DNA from: a virus
IMG/VR virus record: IMGVR_UViG_3300008107_000203
Span: 1-33,125 of that record
DNA: 33,125 bases
Direction: 5' to 3' (one strand)
A program made the position numbers and the translations under genes. Below, piece after piece: positions 31,926 through 33,125 of the stretch (the first letter of the stretch is position 1; each line of letters opens with the position of its first letter). The notes under the pieces are model-generated. The model saw only the letters and a list, made by a program, of their open reading frames with translations. It was not told where the DNA came from and did not search any database.

Positions 31926-32531
31926 TTATTGCTCTTGGACGTGTGCATAGAATGGAGGACCAGTATGCGGGTCATAATGCGCAGCAACAGTGAGCGCCTT
32001 AAGGGCAAGACTTTTCGCTTGTGGAGCGGTCAACTTCTTCTTGGGAAAGAGAGCCTTAAGAGCACCCAGTGCGTATGGTCCCCCCGTCCCAAGAGCATAG
32101 AGACCATTGTTATCGGAAGTCCAGGAGTAATCGCTGTCCACAACGTAGATGGTTCCATGGATTGCCACGAGGATTGATGACCCTTGTTCAGCAATATGGT
32201 CTGATTGGTCATTTGTAGGGGATGAGTAACCTTGTGAGTCAAAACACTCACGCAGGTCTGGGATAAAACGACTTGTAAAGAACTTGTCTAATCTGACACC
32301 CATTGTGTTTGCTGGAGGTGTTGGAGGGCTGAATACATGGTGAAGAATGTTAATTGCACGCATATCTCCAGCCGCTCCGATTAGGTACTTGCCATGTTTG
32401 GCAACCTTGCCAGAACCAGGGCGCACAGTTGTAATGCGTGACACAAACCCATTGGAGTCTGTGTCCGACACTCGTGAGTCATTTGCGACTATGGCATAAC
32501 CATCGCCTTGGATTCCAACAATAGTAGTCAT
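31926..32531 (-). CDS. HslV/proteasome beta-like Ntn hydrolase
   Basis: A 201-residue protein of the N-terminal nucleophile (proteasome beta/HslV) fold. After Met removal it would begin TTIVGIQGDGYAIVANDSRV, the same start as HslV (TTIVSV), giving Thr1 as nucleophile. Asp17 is present (ND18S in precursor numbering), and K42-V43 in SGKVAKHGKYLIGAAGD matches the Lys33-Val block of HslV with about eight residues inserted before it. The GTGGPYALGALKAL block (148-161) matches the HslV GSGGPYAxxAARAL block that holds the active-site serine, here Thr149. It precedes the portal gene at the position where phages normally carry the prohead protease. It is therefore a candidate for capsid maturation, but a host-directed role is possible. 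Confidence 0.87.
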   Translation of the reverse strand: MTTIVGIQGDGYAIVANDSRVSDTDSNGFVSRITTVRPGSGKVAKHGKYLIGAAGDMRAINILHHVFSPPTPPANTMGVRLDKFFTSRFIPDLRECFDSQGYSSPTNDQSDHIAEQGSSILVAIHGTIYVVDSDYSWTSDNNGLYALGTGGPYALGALKALFPKKKLTAPQAKSLALKALTVAAHYDPHTGPPFYAHVQEQ

Positions 32532-33125
32532 TCCCCAAATACCTTGCCCTTATAAAACATTGTTCCATCATGGATAGGGAGCATTTCAGGATGAAACGGA
32601 CCTTCTCCTTCTTTGAAGTGAATGATTCCCAAACCCTGTTGCCAGTCTTCTACGATTGTAAGTGGGCGACCATCAAGGTCAATACCACCTTTAGTGGAGG
32701 GTACTTCACCAGACACACGAGCAAGACAACCAAATGAAATAGCGGCTACTGTTTTTGCACCATCCCAATCTTGACGAGTGCGCTCCGCCCATTCACGGCG
32801 GTGGATATGTCCGTACACTACAGAAACTTTCTCAGTACCTAAATACTTGTGAGCAGTAGAACCACCAGAAGCAACTTTGTGGCCGTGAATAATCTTGATG
32901 CGGTTATTCAACCACAGTTGACTTGCAGGGTATCCAGCAAGGTACTCAACACCAAACTCGTCTAGACGGCACAGAAAGGGCACAGAGAGCACAGGAAAAC
33001 TATCTGGCTTATTTCCTTGCTTCAAACCAAATGATGCTTTTGCATTATCCAAGATTGAGTTTGTGAGACGTGCTTCGTGGTTACCTTCAATCCACACAAT
33101 GCGAGCGTATGGTGCAGCGTCCCGT
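32528..33125 (-). CDS. Metallophosphoesterase, 5' end cut by window edge
   Basis: A calcineurin-type metallophosphoesterase. The reading frame is open to the right edge and the visible part starts with RDAAPYARIVWIEGNHEARL, so the first motif (DxH) lies outside. Counting from the GTG at 33097, GNHE is at 5-8, HGHK at 71-74 and GHIHR at 96-100, the three downstream metal-binding motifs. Family members hydrolyse phosphodiesters or phosphomonoesters, and DNA or nucleotide substrates are common in phages. The stop overlaps the start of the Ntn hydrolase gene as ATGA, so the two are coupled. The substrate cannot be told from the sequence. Confidence 0.9.
   Translation of the reverse strand, partial: RDAAPYARIVWIEGNHEARLTNSILDNAKASFGLKQGNKPDSFPVLSVPFLCRLDEFGVEYLAGYPASQLWLNNRIKIIHGHKVASGGSTAHKYLGTEKVSVVYGHIHRREWAERTRQDWDGAKTVAAISFGCLARVSGEVPSTKGGIDLDGRPLTIVEDWQQGLGIIHFKEGEGPFHPEMLPIHDGTMFYKGKVFGE

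Noticed and set aside
1-33125. tRNA genes, CRISPR arrays, insertion sequences, integrase or attachment sites
   Set aside because: I looked for cloverleaf-like sequences, regularly spaced repeats, transposase or integrase motifs and found none that I could support.

Overview
The window is a piece of the genome of a tailed double-stranded DNA bacteriophage with a contractile tail (myovirus morphology, Caudoviricetes). The diagnosis rests on a tail sheath, a T4 gp19-like tail tube, a tape measure protein, baseplate proteins of the gp25, gpJ, gpD and LysM types, a portal and an N4-gp56-like major capsid protein. Base composition is moderate, roughly mid-40s percent GC by eye. An actinobacterial host is suggested, weakly, by a YFDGST...YRWAGT module in the tail protein at 10368-12026 that resembles modules common in actinophage minor tail proteins, and by a TATAAT box placed for leaderless transcription at 8477. 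I cannot name a genus.

Left part (1-8421, all minus strand): a replication module. In transcription order from 8421 downwards it encodes a helix-turn-helix initiator-like protein with a lambda-ori-like cluster of palindromic repeats inside its gene, a small unknown protein, a DnaC-like helicase loader, a small unknown protein, a DnaB-like helicase, a primase, an SNF2-type helicase, a small unknown protein, a MerR-type HTH protein, a gp32-like zinc-site ssDNA-binding protein, and a family A DNA polymerase that runs off the left edge. Almost all junctions are ATGA or TAATG overlaps, so the module looks like one translationally coupled operon.

Middle (8422-9353, plus strand): a short divergent cassette of three coupled genes: a 55-aa lysine-rich protein, an 88-aa conserved phage protein, and a Dps-like ferritin with a complete ferroxidase site. 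The 67-base divergent region holds a promoter for each direction. The plus-strand promoter appears to give a leaderless mRNA.

Right part (9354-33125, all minus strand): the virion module. In transcription order from the right edge: a metallophosphoesterase (cut by the edge), an HslV/proteasome-like Ntn hydrolase, a small hydrophobic protein, portal, scaffold-like coiled coil, major capsid, a small protein, a fiber-like protein with an S74 chaperone tail, a 49-aa protein, four neck or head-completion proteins, tail sheath, tail tube, a tail assembly chaperone with a probable +1 frameshift extension, a tape measure carrying two peptidoglycan hydrolase domains, a CIS-tube/hub-adaptor-like protein, LysM protein, gpD-like hub, gp25, gpJ, a gpI-like/receptor-binding protein, a small membrane protein, and a Rossmann-like protein of unknown role.

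No terminase, classical prohead protease, free endolysin, integrase, tRNA or CRISPR array was seen. No stretch longer than 300 bases lacks a gene. The longest interval not covered by a simple ORF (20075-20218) holds the frameshift extension of the tail chaperone. The most interesting points are the origin-like palindrome cluster, the HslV-like protease at the prohead-protease position, the frameshift, the two-enzyme tape measure and the leaderless promoter.
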